Under the pieces are notes generated by a model, which had not been told where the DNA came from, ran no database searches, and saw nothing but the letters and a program-made list of their open reading frames with translations. DNA of 64,000 nt. It comes from Nocardioides sp. AX2bis (GTDB lineage: Bacteria; Actinomycetota; Actinomycetes; Propionibacteriales; Nocardioidaceae). The translations under genes and the position numbers were made by a program. Where the stretch lies: contig NZ_LR733215.1 of the NCBI RefSeq assembly GCF_902506435.1, positions 3,630,344 to 3,694,343 on the forward strand, in the 5' to 3' direction. This document shows, piece after piece, positions 26,120 through 33,647 of the stretch; the first letter of the stretch is position 1, and every line of letters starts with the position of its first letter.

Positions 26120-26542
26120 ATGCCGCTCTGGACCATCCACCACACCCCCGGTGCCTACGGCGCACAGGACAAACGCGCCTTCGCGCGTGACATCACCGGT
26201 TACTACACCCGCATCGGCCTACCGGCGTTCTACGTCGTCGTGGTCTTCCACGAACACCAACCGGACTCCTTCCTGGTAGGTGGCGAACCCGCCGTCGACA
26301 CGGTCCGCTTCGCCATCGAGCACATCGCGGTCCACAGCGACGGCCCCCGCCAACGCCAACAGATCAGCGAGTCCCTGGTCGCTCTCATCAAGCCCTGGAC
26401 CAAGGACCGCGGCCTGTACGCCGAGTTCCACGTCGACGAGACCCCTCGAGAGCTGTGGATGGTCGACCACCTCGAACCCCCGACCTTCGGGAGCGAGGAA
26501 GAAGCCCGCTGGGCACAGGCAAACCGACCCCTGTCCCGTTGA
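26120..26542 (+). CDS. Tautomerase family protein (Tautomerase_3/Cg10062-like)
   Basis: A 140-residue tautomerase-superfamily protein. It starts MPLWTIHHTPGAYG, providing the N-terminal catalytic Pro after Met removal, and continues with YVVVVFHEHQPDSFLVGGE, matching the long cis-CaaD/Cg10062/Tautomerase_3 proteins. Members tautomerise or dehalogenate small unsaturated acids. Last gene of the exporter-SDR operon. Its presence with dehydrogenases and oxygenase supports a xenobiotic or secondary-metabolite catabolic cargo. Confidence 0.8.
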   Translation: MPLWTIHHTPGAYGAQDKRAFARDITGYYTRIGLPAFYVVVVFHEHQPDSFLVGGEPAVDTVRFAIEHIAVHSDGPRQRQQISESLVALIKPWTKDRGLYAEFHVDETPRELWMVDHLEPPTFGSEEEARWAQANRPLSR

Positions 26543-26754
26543 GACGCAGCGAACCCCACCACTCCGCGCAACCGGGTCGACTACGCACTGAACGCTGACG
26601 GGTTCTTCTGGAGGGCGCAGACAGCGTTGCCGTCGACGCACCCTTCGGGCCGCCGAGCACTGGCGATCACGGTCACCGCGCAGGCTGAACAAGGACCGCC
26701 GCCGGGCGCGTCGCTGGGTGCGGCGTGGACGCAGCAGCCAAGTCGAGGACCTTA

Positions 26755-26905
26755 GCTTCCGGAATCAGCCGCCTCGCGGGCGCTGCGTTGACGGTGTCTG
26801 GTCCGAAGCCGTGACCCATTGCCCAGATCACGGTCTGTGCTCGGGTCTGTGCCCCGCTTTGCGGTAGGCCGAGCGGACGTAGGTCTTCACCTGTTCTTGT
26901 TGCCG
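26755..26905 (-). pseudogene. Decayed C-terminal fragment of a LuxR-type regulator
   Basis: On the minus strand one frame reads QVKTYVRSAYRKAG, the recognition helix and following turn of LuxR/FixJ HTH domains. A second frame immediately downstream reads AQTVIWAMGHGFGPDTVNAA, the normal continuation. A frameshift near 26825-26835 separates them, and the N-terminal HTH helices and receiver or sensor part are missing. This is a fragment, not a working gene. It marks a degraded zone beside the transposition module. Confidence 0.6.
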
Positions 26906-26960
26906 GCCGGGACGAGGGCCGACAGGTCTGGCAGCGCGCCCTTGGGTGCGGGGGGTGGCA

Positions 26961-27305
26961 TCACGGCCTGTTCTCATCAAGGTCGACCGCGCGCCAGACC
27001 CGGGGACCCTCTGCGACAAGGGTGGTGAGGCCGCGACCAGTGAGCGCGGCCAGGATCCGCGGCGTGTTGCTGCGAGCAACCCCAGATGCCTCTGAGGCGG
27101 CCCGGGCGGTGATGCCCTCCTCGCCGGCGCCACGGACCGCCTCAAGGACAAGGGTCTGGGCGGCACCGAGCCCTTCCTGCACCGCTGCGGCAGACACCGG
27201 CGCGGTAGTGGACCCGGCCCGGTGCGGACCTGCTCGGCGAACTTCAGGAGCGCGTTTCCGACCTCCTCGGCGAGGTCGGCGACCGGTCCTGCATCAGGGT
27301 TCATA
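26961..27305 (-). pseudogene. Frameshifted winged-helix regulator
   Basis: The N-terminal frame starts at ATG 27305 (NPDAGPVADLAEEVGNALL...FAEQVRTG). A different frame from about 27225 carries AAAVQEGLGAAQTLVLEAV, then ITARAASEASGVARSNTPRI, a small winged-helix (MarR/IclR-like) DNA-binding domain ending at 26961. One base too many or too few in a G/C run at about 27222-27232 separates the halves; the second half has no ribosome site of its own. Either a pseudogene or a sequencing error. An imperfect palindrome at 27330 suits autoregulation. Confidence 0.6.
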
Positions 27306-27329
27306 CCGTCGTCATACCTGATGCTGTTT

Positions 27330-27354
27330 GGAACAGATGCAACATCCGTTCCAC
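27330..27354. promoter_or_regulatory. Imperfect palindrome upstream of winged-helix gene
   Basis: Arms TGGAACAGATG and CATCCGTTCCA around a CAA centre: 10 of 11 positions are complementary. It lies 25 bp upstream of the ATG at 27305 (minus strand) and beside the 3' end of the transposition operon. Probably the binding site of the adjacent winged-helix protein when intact. Confidence 0.5.
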
Positions 27355-27391
27355 CGTGATGCAACCTGACAGGTCCGCGCTTCGTCTTACC

Positions 27392-28519
27392 TCACGTTGA
27401 AGGGGCCCGGCGTCGGGGACGTAGGCCACGGTCGTTGTCGAAGACCCCGTCGATTCCGTCGGTCTCGACGCACCCGGCAAGGCGTCGGCTGGTGCGCAGT
27501 GCTGCTACCGGCTGTCGGCCGGCGGGGACGACAGGGACCCAGCTGCCGGCGACGTAGACGGCGGACCCGTCAGGGGCGACCTCGGCCAGGGTTGCGTGCT
27601 GGGCCTGGGGATGGGTGTGGCCCAGTGCGTCCATGCCGGCGGTCCAGAAGTCTCGACTGGCGGCGGAGAGCGCCCACCGGTGGTCGACGGTCGTCTCGAG
27701 GTGGTCGAGGTACTCGCAGAGCCGGGCGCGCACGTGAGTGGCGGTCGTGTGTCCGCTGGTCAGGGCGCGGCGGACCTGGCCGAGCAGACACCGCACCTGC
27801 TCGCGGGCCCCACCGTGCGATGCGGGGTCTTGGCATCGGCTGGTCCACGCACCTGCGAGCGGCAGCGGCCGGTGCCACCAGCCCGGTGGCGGTAGCGGGC
27901 AGTCGCGTGGCGGGGGTCGGCGGCGCCACTGCGCCAGCACCGCATCGGCTGACCGAACGGTGCACACGTCGCCCACCCACTCCAGGTGCCGACCGCCTCC
28001 TGGGCGGGCACCGGCAGCGACACGTGCGAGGTGGGGTTCCTCAGCGCTGTCGAACAGCAGCCACAGCTCGGTGTGCGAGATCAGTGCGGCCTCGTGGAGC
28101 GCCGACAGGGTGGCCAGGTCCAGGGCGGTGGAGTCGTCGATGACGATGTGTGCGACGGGACCATGAATCAGGTGCACCAGCGGTCGCAGAAGGTGCCGCT
28201 CCCCAGCAATGCGAGGGTGGCTGAGTCCGACGGCGCCGATGGCGTCACACAGGTCCTGGCTGGTGTCGGCGAGCTTGTCGCGACCCAGGGCAGGGCAGGG
28301 GTGGAGCCAGGCGGTGTCGCTGTACCGGGCCGCGGTGGTGCGCAGGTCATCAACCATCGCTGCGATCTGACGTGGGTGTGCCACGACGGCGACCGGACCT
28401 GGTTGCGGGTCGAACCACTGCGTCGCCTCTGCTGACGACTCCGGCTCCGGGTCGGGCGTCGTCGGGACGTGGGGGTCGGAATGGGCGCGGTTCGCTTCTG
28501 GGGGACAGGCATCGTCCAT
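27392..28519 (-). CDS. Unrecognised 375-aa protein of the transposition operon (TniQ position)
   Basis: Starts at ATG 28519, overlapping the ATPase stop by one base (TGATG). No family is recognised. Residues about 105-160 (LLRPLVHLIHGPVAHIVIDDSTALDLATLSALHEAALISHTELWLLFD) look like the Walker B/sensor region of a AAA or STAND ATPase, with a V-I-D-D motif at 126-129, but no P-loop is present. The C terminus is basic and Trp-rich in the middle. Zinc-finger Cys pairs typical of TniQ/TnsD are absent, though its place in the operon is where tniQ usually lies. It may be a target-selection or regulatory partner. Confidence 0.7.
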   Translation of the reverse strand: MDDACPPEANRAHSDPHVPTTPDPEPESSAEATQWFDPQPGPVAVVAHPRQIAAMVDDLRTTAARYSDTAWLHPCPALGRDKLADTSQDLCDAIGAVGLSHPRIAGERHLLRPLVHLIHGPVAHIVIDDSTALDLATLSALHEAALISHTELWLLFDSAEEPHLARVAAGARPGGGRHLEWVGDVCTVRSADAVLAQWRRRPPPRDCPLPPPGWWHRPLPLAGAWTSRCQDPASHGGAREQVRCLLGQVRRALTSGHTTATHVRARLCEYLDHLETTVDHRWALSAASRDFWTAGMDALGHTHPQAQHATLAEVAPDGSAVYVAGSWVPVVPAGRQPVAALRTSRRLAGCVETDGIDGVFDNDRGLRPRRRAPST

Positions 28520-29412
28520 CAGCGTCCGCGTCGCGTGTCTCGAGAGCCAGCGCCGGTAACTGCCAGTGGGAGGCCGGTGCGGTCGTAGACGACGTCGGCT
28601 ACGGTCTCGAAGGTCAGTGGCCCGGTGTGGCCGAACTCGAGGGTGGCCTTGAGGATCAGTTCGGACCAGTTGCGCCAGGACCCGTGACCGTAGGCCTCCT
28701 CGATCTGGGCCAGTAGTTCTCGTGGGGTGGCGGCGAGGTCGGGGTTGCTGCGGCGCAGCAGGTCGAGCATCCGGTCGGTGCCCAGTCGCTTCACCGCGAT
28801 GCGCCGGTTGACCCGGGTGGCGACGGACTGGTCCTTGGCGATGTGTGCGTCGAGGTTCGACCCGGCGAGCACGATCGCGAACCGGGGCAGCCGGGCAGAC
28901 CACAGCCATCGCAGCTGGCGCAGTGCGGCGTGGGTGAGGTGTTGGGCCTCGTCGACGACCAGGAGCGTGGGCACCACGGTGAGGTAGTCCAGGGCGGCGC
29001 ATTGCATCGCTCTGGCGGTCCCGGATGCCGTCCCGGTCAGGGCGGTGGTGAGGACCGCCCACTGGGCTGCGGGGGCGTTAGCGCTTTCCGGGATCTCGAC
29101 CTGGACGGTGTTGACGTCCGCGACCGCGATCAGCGCTTGGAGCAGGGTCGACTTGCCGGCACCCCAGGGACCTGAGACGACGGTGCACAGGCCGCTGCGC
29201 CGACCAGCGACCCGCTCGGTCCCGACCCGGGTCGTGGAGTCCTCTGGAACATCGGACTCAAGGTCGGTGGCGACGCCGTTGATCAGCTGCCGCAACGCCG
29301 GTGTGAGGACCAGGGTGCTGCCGGTTGCCATGTACTGGCGGCGGAAGCCGGGGTCGAGGTGCTCATCAGCGTGTTCGGCCTTCCAGGCGTGCGGGTGTCC
29401 CTCAGGAAGCAT
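28519..29412 (-). CDS. TniB/TnsC-like AAA+ transposition ATPase
   Basis: A 297-residue AAA+ ATPase of the TniB/MuB/TnsC group. Walker A GPWGAGKST at about 81-89, Walker B LLVVDEAQHL at about 150-159, followed by LRQLRWLWSARLPRFAIVLAGS (sensor 1) and an Arg-rich C-terminal part with DRMLDLLRRSNPDL. These ATPases form filaments on target DNA and activate the DDE transposase. The ATG at 29412 overlaps the transposase 3' end (11 nt); a GTG at 29424 is an alternative. Confidence 0.9.
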   Translation of the reverse strand: MLPEGHPHAWKAEHADEHLDPGFRRQYMATGSTLVLTPALRQLINGVATDLESDVPEDSTTRVGTERVAGRRSGLCTVVSGPWGAGKSTLLQALIAVADVNTVQVEIPESANAPAAQWAVLTTALTGTASGTARAMQCAALDYLTVVPTLLVVDEAQHLTHAALRQLRWLWSARLPRFAIVLAGSNLDAHIAKDQSVATRVNRRIAVKRLGTDRMLDLLRRSNPDLAATPRELLAQIEEAYGHGSWRNWSELILKATLEFGHTGPLTFETVADVVYDRTGLPLAVTGAGSRDTRRGR

Positions 29413-31522
29413 CGTCGTCACCACCCTGATCCTCTGCCGGGTCCGGAGCCTGCTGGACCCGACGACGCGCTCGTTCAGCCCGGGCGGCCTCGAGACGTCG
29501 CACCGATGCCTCGGCGAAGTCCTCGGAGTCGTCGGAGTCGCCAGTCAGTTCGTCGGCCCCCGAGGGTCGAGCCGTGTCGGCCGTTCTTGGCGCCGTGTGA
29601 CGACGGCCGCGTCGCGTGGGACGGACGACCTCGCGCCGGTCACCAACGTCCAGATCGCTCGTCCCATCGGCCTTTGCGTCCTCGGCTATGTCCTCGGTCA
29701 TGTCCTGGGCGTTGGCCTCTGTCAGCGGGTCGCCCTCGGCAAGGATGACGGGGGTCCCGGGGTCGGCGGCCTCTCGCTGGGCGTTGATGGCTCGGACCGC
29801 CTCGTCCTCGGCTTCCTCAGCGGCGTCAGCGAGGCCGTCTGCGACCTGGTCCCACGCGGTTGCCGCGTCATCGTTGGCCTCTACTGCGCGTCGGGTGCCG
29901 GCGTCGGCGACGAACCGCTCGCGTCGATTGCGGTCCTGGTAGAGCCCGTGCTGGTCAACGGGGTCGGGCTGGTCGCGGGGTTCGACGACTGCGAGGAAAA
30001 TGTTGTGCTTGTCGAAGACGTAGAGCACGTCGGGGTTCAGCAGTCGGGCGATGACGACCTTCTGGCCATCCACAGCCCTGTTGGCCAGGTCGCGGCTGAG
30101 CCAGTGCCGGCGGTCCCACTGCAGCCCTCGGGTGACGTCGAAGATGCGCTCTCCCACGATGGTGGCCAGGGCGGCCTCGTCCTCTGCGAGCAGGTCGTGG
30201 CCGGCATAGACCCGCCCCTCGTCCTGGGCCTGGGCGTAGACCTCGAGGCGACTCATGCCGGCCCGCTCGCCCTTGGCGTAGACGGCGTGGGCGAAGGTCG
30301 CAAACCACTCCTCGACAGCTTCCTCGACGTCCTCGTAGGGGAGCTCTCCGTGGTCGAGACGTTGACCTGCCCGGTCTACCCATCCACGCCGGGACCCGGC
30401 GCCGTCGCGGAAGAGCCGCAAGAGTGACTGGTGCATGACCTCGTGGTCGCCGTTGGCCTGCGGCTGGTGGGAGGGGATGGGTGCGTTCCCGATGCCGAGC
30501 CTGCGCGCTGCGGCGGCACCGTTCTCGCCCATGAACGTGCCGCCCTGGTCGCTGTTCAGGTAGCGGGCCACGCCCGAGACCCGTAGCTCGCGGCTGGGGT
30601 CGGTGGGGTGGGGCACGGTGTAGCCGATGGCGGCCGCCGCCAGGACGGTGCCGGTGTCGGTTCCCGTCGCGGCGCGCGGGGTGACGATCTTGGCCAGGGG
30701 CAGCCCGCTGTGTCGTTCGCGGACGATGAGGACCTTGGGCTCGACGGTGACCCCGCGGTAGGAGGCGACGACCTTGAGGTCGTACTCATCGATCGACCAG
30801 GAGTCGTTGAGGCTCTCGGCCCCGGACAACGGGAAGGTCGCCTCGTTCTTGCGCTGCCGGGTGGCGTCGTACTTCGCACCGATGCGGACAGGCTCGGACA
30901 CGTCGGCCCAGGCCCGGTACAGCGTCGAGGTGGCGTAGTGCCGCAACCGGCTCGTGGGGTCCTGATGGACTGCCTCGATGGCGTCGATGATCGTGGAGTG
31001 GGTCGCGAAGAACGCCACCTCGTCGGGGGTCAGCTGGAGCCGGTCGACCTCGTTGAACTTGTAGAGCCAACCGGGCAGGGACCCCGTGGTGAGCCCGGTG
31101 CGGCACCCCCGCCCGTGGGTGAAGTCGCTGCAGGTGGGCACACAGCCGTCGGTCTCGGTGCCTGCGTCGTCGGGCTGGTCAGTGGGCGCCCGGGGGCCGG
31201 GATGGGTGTCGCGGGCGTTGTTGAGCTTGTACTGACAGGTCTGCTCCCACCACCGGTTGATGGTGCGGAGGGCGACACCAGCTGCGGATGCGCACGCATC
31301 CTTGTCGGCGGCGGTGACTTCGCCCCGTAGTGCGAGGACCTCCTCGAGCTGGGCGATCGTTGCGACCCTCATGGGCGCTGAGGCCCGGTTTCCGTGGTTG
31401 CCCTTGCGGCGACCGTCCGAGAGGCGTTCGACCTGCCGCTCCCCGGGCAGCCTTTCTCTCGCTGCGGCCAGGTCGATGACCTGTGCGGTACCGGTGTCGA
31501 CCTGCCCCTTCGCGGGCCTCAT
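29402..31522 (-). CDS. TniA/TnsB-like DD(35)E transposase
   Basis: A 706-residue transposase with an rve integrase core: Asp245 (WSIDEYDLK), Asp325 (NSDQGGTF) and Glu361 (ANGDHEVMH), giving exactly 35 residues between the last two. An N-terminal HTH region (about 55-100, ASAAGVALRTINRWWEQ) binds ends, and a C-terminal Mu-type beta-barrel region (about 520-590) precedes an acidic/Arg tail likely contacting the ATPase. A Cys cluster at 127-140 (CVPTCSDFTHGRGC) is unusual. The start overlaps the upstream gene (ATGA). It resembles Tn7/Tn5053-family enzymes rather than IS elements. Confidence 0.9.
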   Translation of the reverse strand: MRPAKGQVDTGTAQVIDLAAARERLPGERQVERLSDGRRKGNHGNRASAPMRVATIAQLEEVLALRGEVTAADKDACASAAGVALRTINRWWEQTCQYKLNNARDTHPGPRAPTDQPDDAGTETDGCVPTCSDFTHGRGCRTGLTTGSLPGWLYKFNEVDRLQLTPDEVAFFATHSTIIDAIEAVHQDPTSRLRHYATSTLYRAWADVSEPVRIGAKYDATRQRKNEATFPLSGAESLNDSWSIDEYDLKVVASYRGVTVEPKVLIVRERHSGLPLAKIVTPRAATGTDTGTVLAAAAIGYTVPHPTDPSRELRVSGVARYLNSDQGGTFMGENGAAAARRLGIGNAPIPSHQPQANGDHEVMHQSLLRLFRDGAGSRRGWVDRAGQRLDHGELPYEDVEEAVEEWFATFAHAVYAKGERAGMSRLEVYAQAQDEGRVYAGHDLLAEDEAALATIVGERIFDVTRGLQWDRRHWLSRDLANRAVDGQKVVIARLLNPDVLYVFDKHNIFLAVVEPRDQPDPVDQHGLYQDRNRRERFVADAGTRRAVEANDDAATAWDQVADGLADAAEEAEDEAVRAINAQREAADPGTPVILAEGDPLTEANAQDMTEDIAEDAKADGTSDLDVGDRREVVRPTRRGRRHTAPRTADTARPSGADELTGDSDDSEDFAEASVRRLEAARAERARRRVQQAPDPAEDQGGDDDAS

Positions 31523-32772
31523 CGCACGGCTCCTCGGCCGCTGCGGGCGCCGGTGTCGCCGGCCGGGTGGGCGTTGGTCGCCTCACCGTTGGGTCGGGCG
31601 TCGGGGCTGGTGTTCGGCTGGCACAGCCGGGGACGACAGTCGCGGCAGCCACCGATGCGGTGCTCCTCGCCGATGCTGGGCCGTCCGCTGCTGAGGTCGG
31701 CAACGAAGTGCAACCCGGTGTTGGGGGCGCGGTGCGTCAGGACCCGGACGCCGAGCACACCGGTGTGCGCGGCGGCGGTCGTGGTGGTGGTCGTGTTGGC
31801 TCCGCTCTCGGCGAGCAGGCGGCCGATGCTGGTCATGTCTTCGGCGACCTTGCGCCTGGCCCATGAGTCGAGACCGACGAGACCACGGATGCTGGTGTGG
31901 TGGAACCGGTCGATGAGCAGACCGGCCTCAGGTCCGTCGGGATGCGCCCACAGGACCCGCGGGCGTCGAAGGAGACGGTCGACGGTCCCGGGCCCAGCGC
32001 CCATCTCGTCTCCGGTCACGTTCTCCGCACCCAGGGCGTCGTCGGTGATGACCTCGTCGGTGTCGCGCTGGTCGTCGAACCAGCGCCGCAGGGCCCCGGT
32101 ACTGAGGAACCTGAGCCGTTCGGGCTGGGTGAAGTGCACGGCGTAGCGGGCCGCGGCCTCCATGACGGCTGCGCCCCGCCGGTCGAGGCCGTGGCGCGCG
32201 AAGGCGGTCTTGACCGGTTCGACCAGGACCGCGAAGGCATCTGCCTGGGCGCCGAGGGAGTTGGGCATCCCGATGGCGTGAAGGTCGTGGGTGAGGCGCT
32301 CAGCGGCGAGCAGCCAGGCGTGCTCCTGCTTGCTGGGTCGAGCAGTGATGCTGGCAGAGGGGGCAACGCTGGTCCGGTTGTAGGTGATCAGACCGGGCAG
32401 CTGACGCACACGAGCTGCACCGAGGCCGGCCGCCGCGGGACGCGTCTGCTGCGGGCCCCGTCCGGTCAGGGCGTCGTCGCCCGTGGTGCCGCTGGTGGCC
32501 TCGCTGGTGGCCTCGTCGAAGGCGGGCCCGAACCCCGGCTCGAGCCGGAGGGCTGCTGCGGTCGCTGGGTCGGTGATACCGAGTGCGGAGCGTCGTGCGG
32601 TGCTCATGGTGTTGCGCATCGCGAGCTGTGGGTTGCGGGCGAACAGGGCGGCGAAGTCCTGGTCGACCCCGGGCTCTTCGGTGTTGCCGAGGCTCTGGGG
32701 CGCACCGGCTGCGGGGGTGGAGTGGGGGTGGCGGTCGAGCGCGGTTCGGAGGTGATCTTCGTTGGTAGGCAC
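31519..32772 (-). CDS. Unrecognised 417-aa protein, first gene of transposition operon
   Basis: No named family recognised. The protein is soluble, with a disordered Pro/Thr/Gln-rich N-terminal ~150 residues, a helical middle (HAWLLAAERLTHDLHAIGMP, then GAAVMEAAARYAVHF) and a C-terminal Cys motif GGCRDCRPRLCQ that could bind a metal. No TnsA endonuclease catalytic pattern is visible. Stop and start overlap with the transposase gene (ATGA) shows tight coupling. Its promoter faces the HTH gene across a palindromic operator. Perhaps an end-processing or regulatory partner of the transposase. Confidence 0.7.
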   Translation of the reverse strand: MPTNEDHLRTALDRHPHSTPAAGAPQSLGNTEEPGVDQDFAALFARNPQLAMRNTMSTARRSALGITDPATAAALRLEPGFGPAFDEATSEATSGTTGDDALTGRGPQQTRPAAAGLGAARVRQLPGLITYNRTSVAPSASITARPSKQEHAWLLAAERLTHDLHAIGMPNSLGAQADAFAVLVEPVKTAFARHGLDRRGAAVMEAAARYAVHFTQPERLRFLSTGALRRWFDDQRDTDEVITDDALGAENVTGDEMGAGPGTVDRLLRRPRVLWAHPDGPEAGLLIDRFHHTSIRGLVGLDSWARRKVAEDMTSIGRLLAESGANTTTTTTAAAHTGVLGVRVLTHRAPNTGLHFVADLSSGRPSIGEEHRIGGCRDCRPRLCQPNTSPDARPNGEATNAHPAGDTGARSGRGAVR

Positions 32773-32825
32773 CCTCGGGACGAGTCCGCGATCGGATGCG
32801 ACCGGCAGTCACTCGGACCGCCGAA

Positions 32826-32861
32826 CTTGCATGCAGCAAAGGTTCTAACGATGCATGCAAG
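32826..32861. promoter_or_regulatory. Inverted repeat operator between HTH gene and transposition operon
   Basis: CTTGCATGC (32826-32834) and GCATGCAAG (32853-32861) are perfect 9-bp arms 18 bp apart; each arm contains the self-palindrome TGCATGCA. The pair lies in the 161-bp gap between divergent genes, 65 bp from the transposition-operon start. It is a strong candidate for the binding site of the HTH protein encoded at 32934 and hence for control of transposition. Confidence 0.65.
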
Positions 32862-32933
32862 CAGGCGCTGTTCCATGCGTGACTTCGTCGTTGCAGCGCT
32901 GCCAGAGTCGGCTCCGTGCCGCCAGGAGAGGGA

Positions 32934-33344
32934 GTGAAGTCCGCGCCCTTCAGGCGGCGTAGCCCCCTGGACGGCCTCAAGCCAACGGACTTCGATCCGA
33001 ACTGGCCGCACGGGAGGTTCACCATTCCCCAGGGCCTTCTCGACAACGGCCTCACGCCGGCACAGGCCGAGGTGCAAGCGAACTCGGTGCGTCTGATCCG
33101 TCAGCTCGCTCGCGACCTCGTCGCCTACGTCGGTGCCACTGACTCCACCCAACAGGTCCTCGCGACCAGGTGTGGCATCAACGCCGCAGCCATCACCCGC
33201 CTCAGGCGAGGTCAGAAGTTCCCTGGGCTGACGACGTTCTTGGCCCTGCGCACGCAGGTGCCGACCGAGCAGCAGGTCGAAGACGGGCTGCTCGAAGGCC
33301 GGAAGCCTGCGCCGCAGCGCCCACAGTCCCGCCCCGTCCGTTAG
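32934..33344 (+). CDS. HTH (XRE-like) regulator of the transposition module
   Basis: A 136-residue protein from GTG 32934, chosen because AGGAGAGGGA immediately precedes it; GTG 32916 is an alternative. Residues about 45-110 form an HTH: ANSVRLIRQLARDLVAYVG...QQVLATRCGINAAAITRLRRGQKFPGLTTFLAL, with the typical XRE pattern of helix 3 followed by a basic RLRRGQK and hydrophobic last helix. The C terminus is basic. Likely a repressor of the divergent transposase operon acting at the CTTGCATGC repeats. Confidence 0.75.
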   Translation: MKSAPFRRRSPLDGLKPTDFDPNWPHGRFTIPQGLLDNGLTPAQAEVQANSVRLIRQLARDLVAYVGATDSTQQVLATRCGINAAAITRLRRGQKFPGLTTFLALRTQVPTEQQVEDGLLEGRKPAPQRPQSRPVR

Positions 33345-33371
33345 CCCGCCGCGTGACCCCGAGCGGCGGGC
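33344..33371 (+). terminator. Hairpin terminator after HTH gene
   Basis: GCCCGCCGC (33344-33352) and GCGGCGGGC (33363-33371) give a perfect 9-bp G/C stem with a 10-nt loop, beginning in the stop codon of the HTH gene. No U-run follows, as is common in high-GC actinobacteria. Confidence 0.6.
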
Positions 33372-33454
33372 GTGCATCGCCAATCGTTCAGTGGACTGCA
33401 CAGCATCACCATCTGGTGGTCTCGGAGTAAGGAACTGGGTGCCCCGAGAGTAGA

Positions 33455-33470
33455 TCGAACAGGCGTTCGA
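33455..33470. promoter_or_regulatory. Candidate SOS box (LexA site) without an evident gene
   Basis: TCGAACAGGCGTTCGA matches the actinobacterial LexA consensus TCGAAC-N4-GTTCGA exactly. No clear gene starts close on either side: the HTH gene ends convergently at 33344 and the next gene downstream on plus is over 1 kb away. It could be the promoter of an unannotated small gene or RNA, a remnant of lost DNA, or chance (the same bases read IERLFD on the minus strand). Confidence 0.45.
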
Positions 33471-33567
33471 TAGCAACTGATTCCGACTCCGAGGCTGCGT
33501 GGTCAGTGGGGCCGAGGCCGCCTGTGGCGCTCAGGCTCAAAGCTTAGGGCTCAGGTCGGGAGCGTGA

Positions 33568-33603
33568 GCACGCCCCGACTCCATGGGGGGGGTCGGGGCG
33601 TGC
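33568..33603 (-). terminator. Strong hairpin terminator
   Basis: GCACGCCCCGAC (33568-33579) pairs perfectly with GTCGGGGCGTGC (33592-33603), a 12-bp stem. It lies 45 bp beyond the stop codon of the minus-strand gene ending at 33648, so it is most likely that gene's terminator. The 33345-33647 interval otherwise holds only the SOS-box candidate. Confidence 0.6.
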
Positions 33604-33647
33604 GGGCTGTGAGCGTTGGAGGGCTGTTGGGCCGTGCCTGGGAGGAC

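Noticed and set aside
2955..32816. Shared 9-mer CACTCGGAC at both the left edge (about 2958) and near 32809, considered as matching transposon ends
   Set aside because: Only nine bases match in the same orientation, which is expected by chance at this search size; ends should be inverted and longer.
33402..33532. 44-codon minus-strand frame covering the SOS-box candidate (reads IERLFDLLSGHPVPYSETTR)
   Set aside because: Would need a TTG start with no ribosome site; could be a remnant, but evidence is too thin to call a gene.
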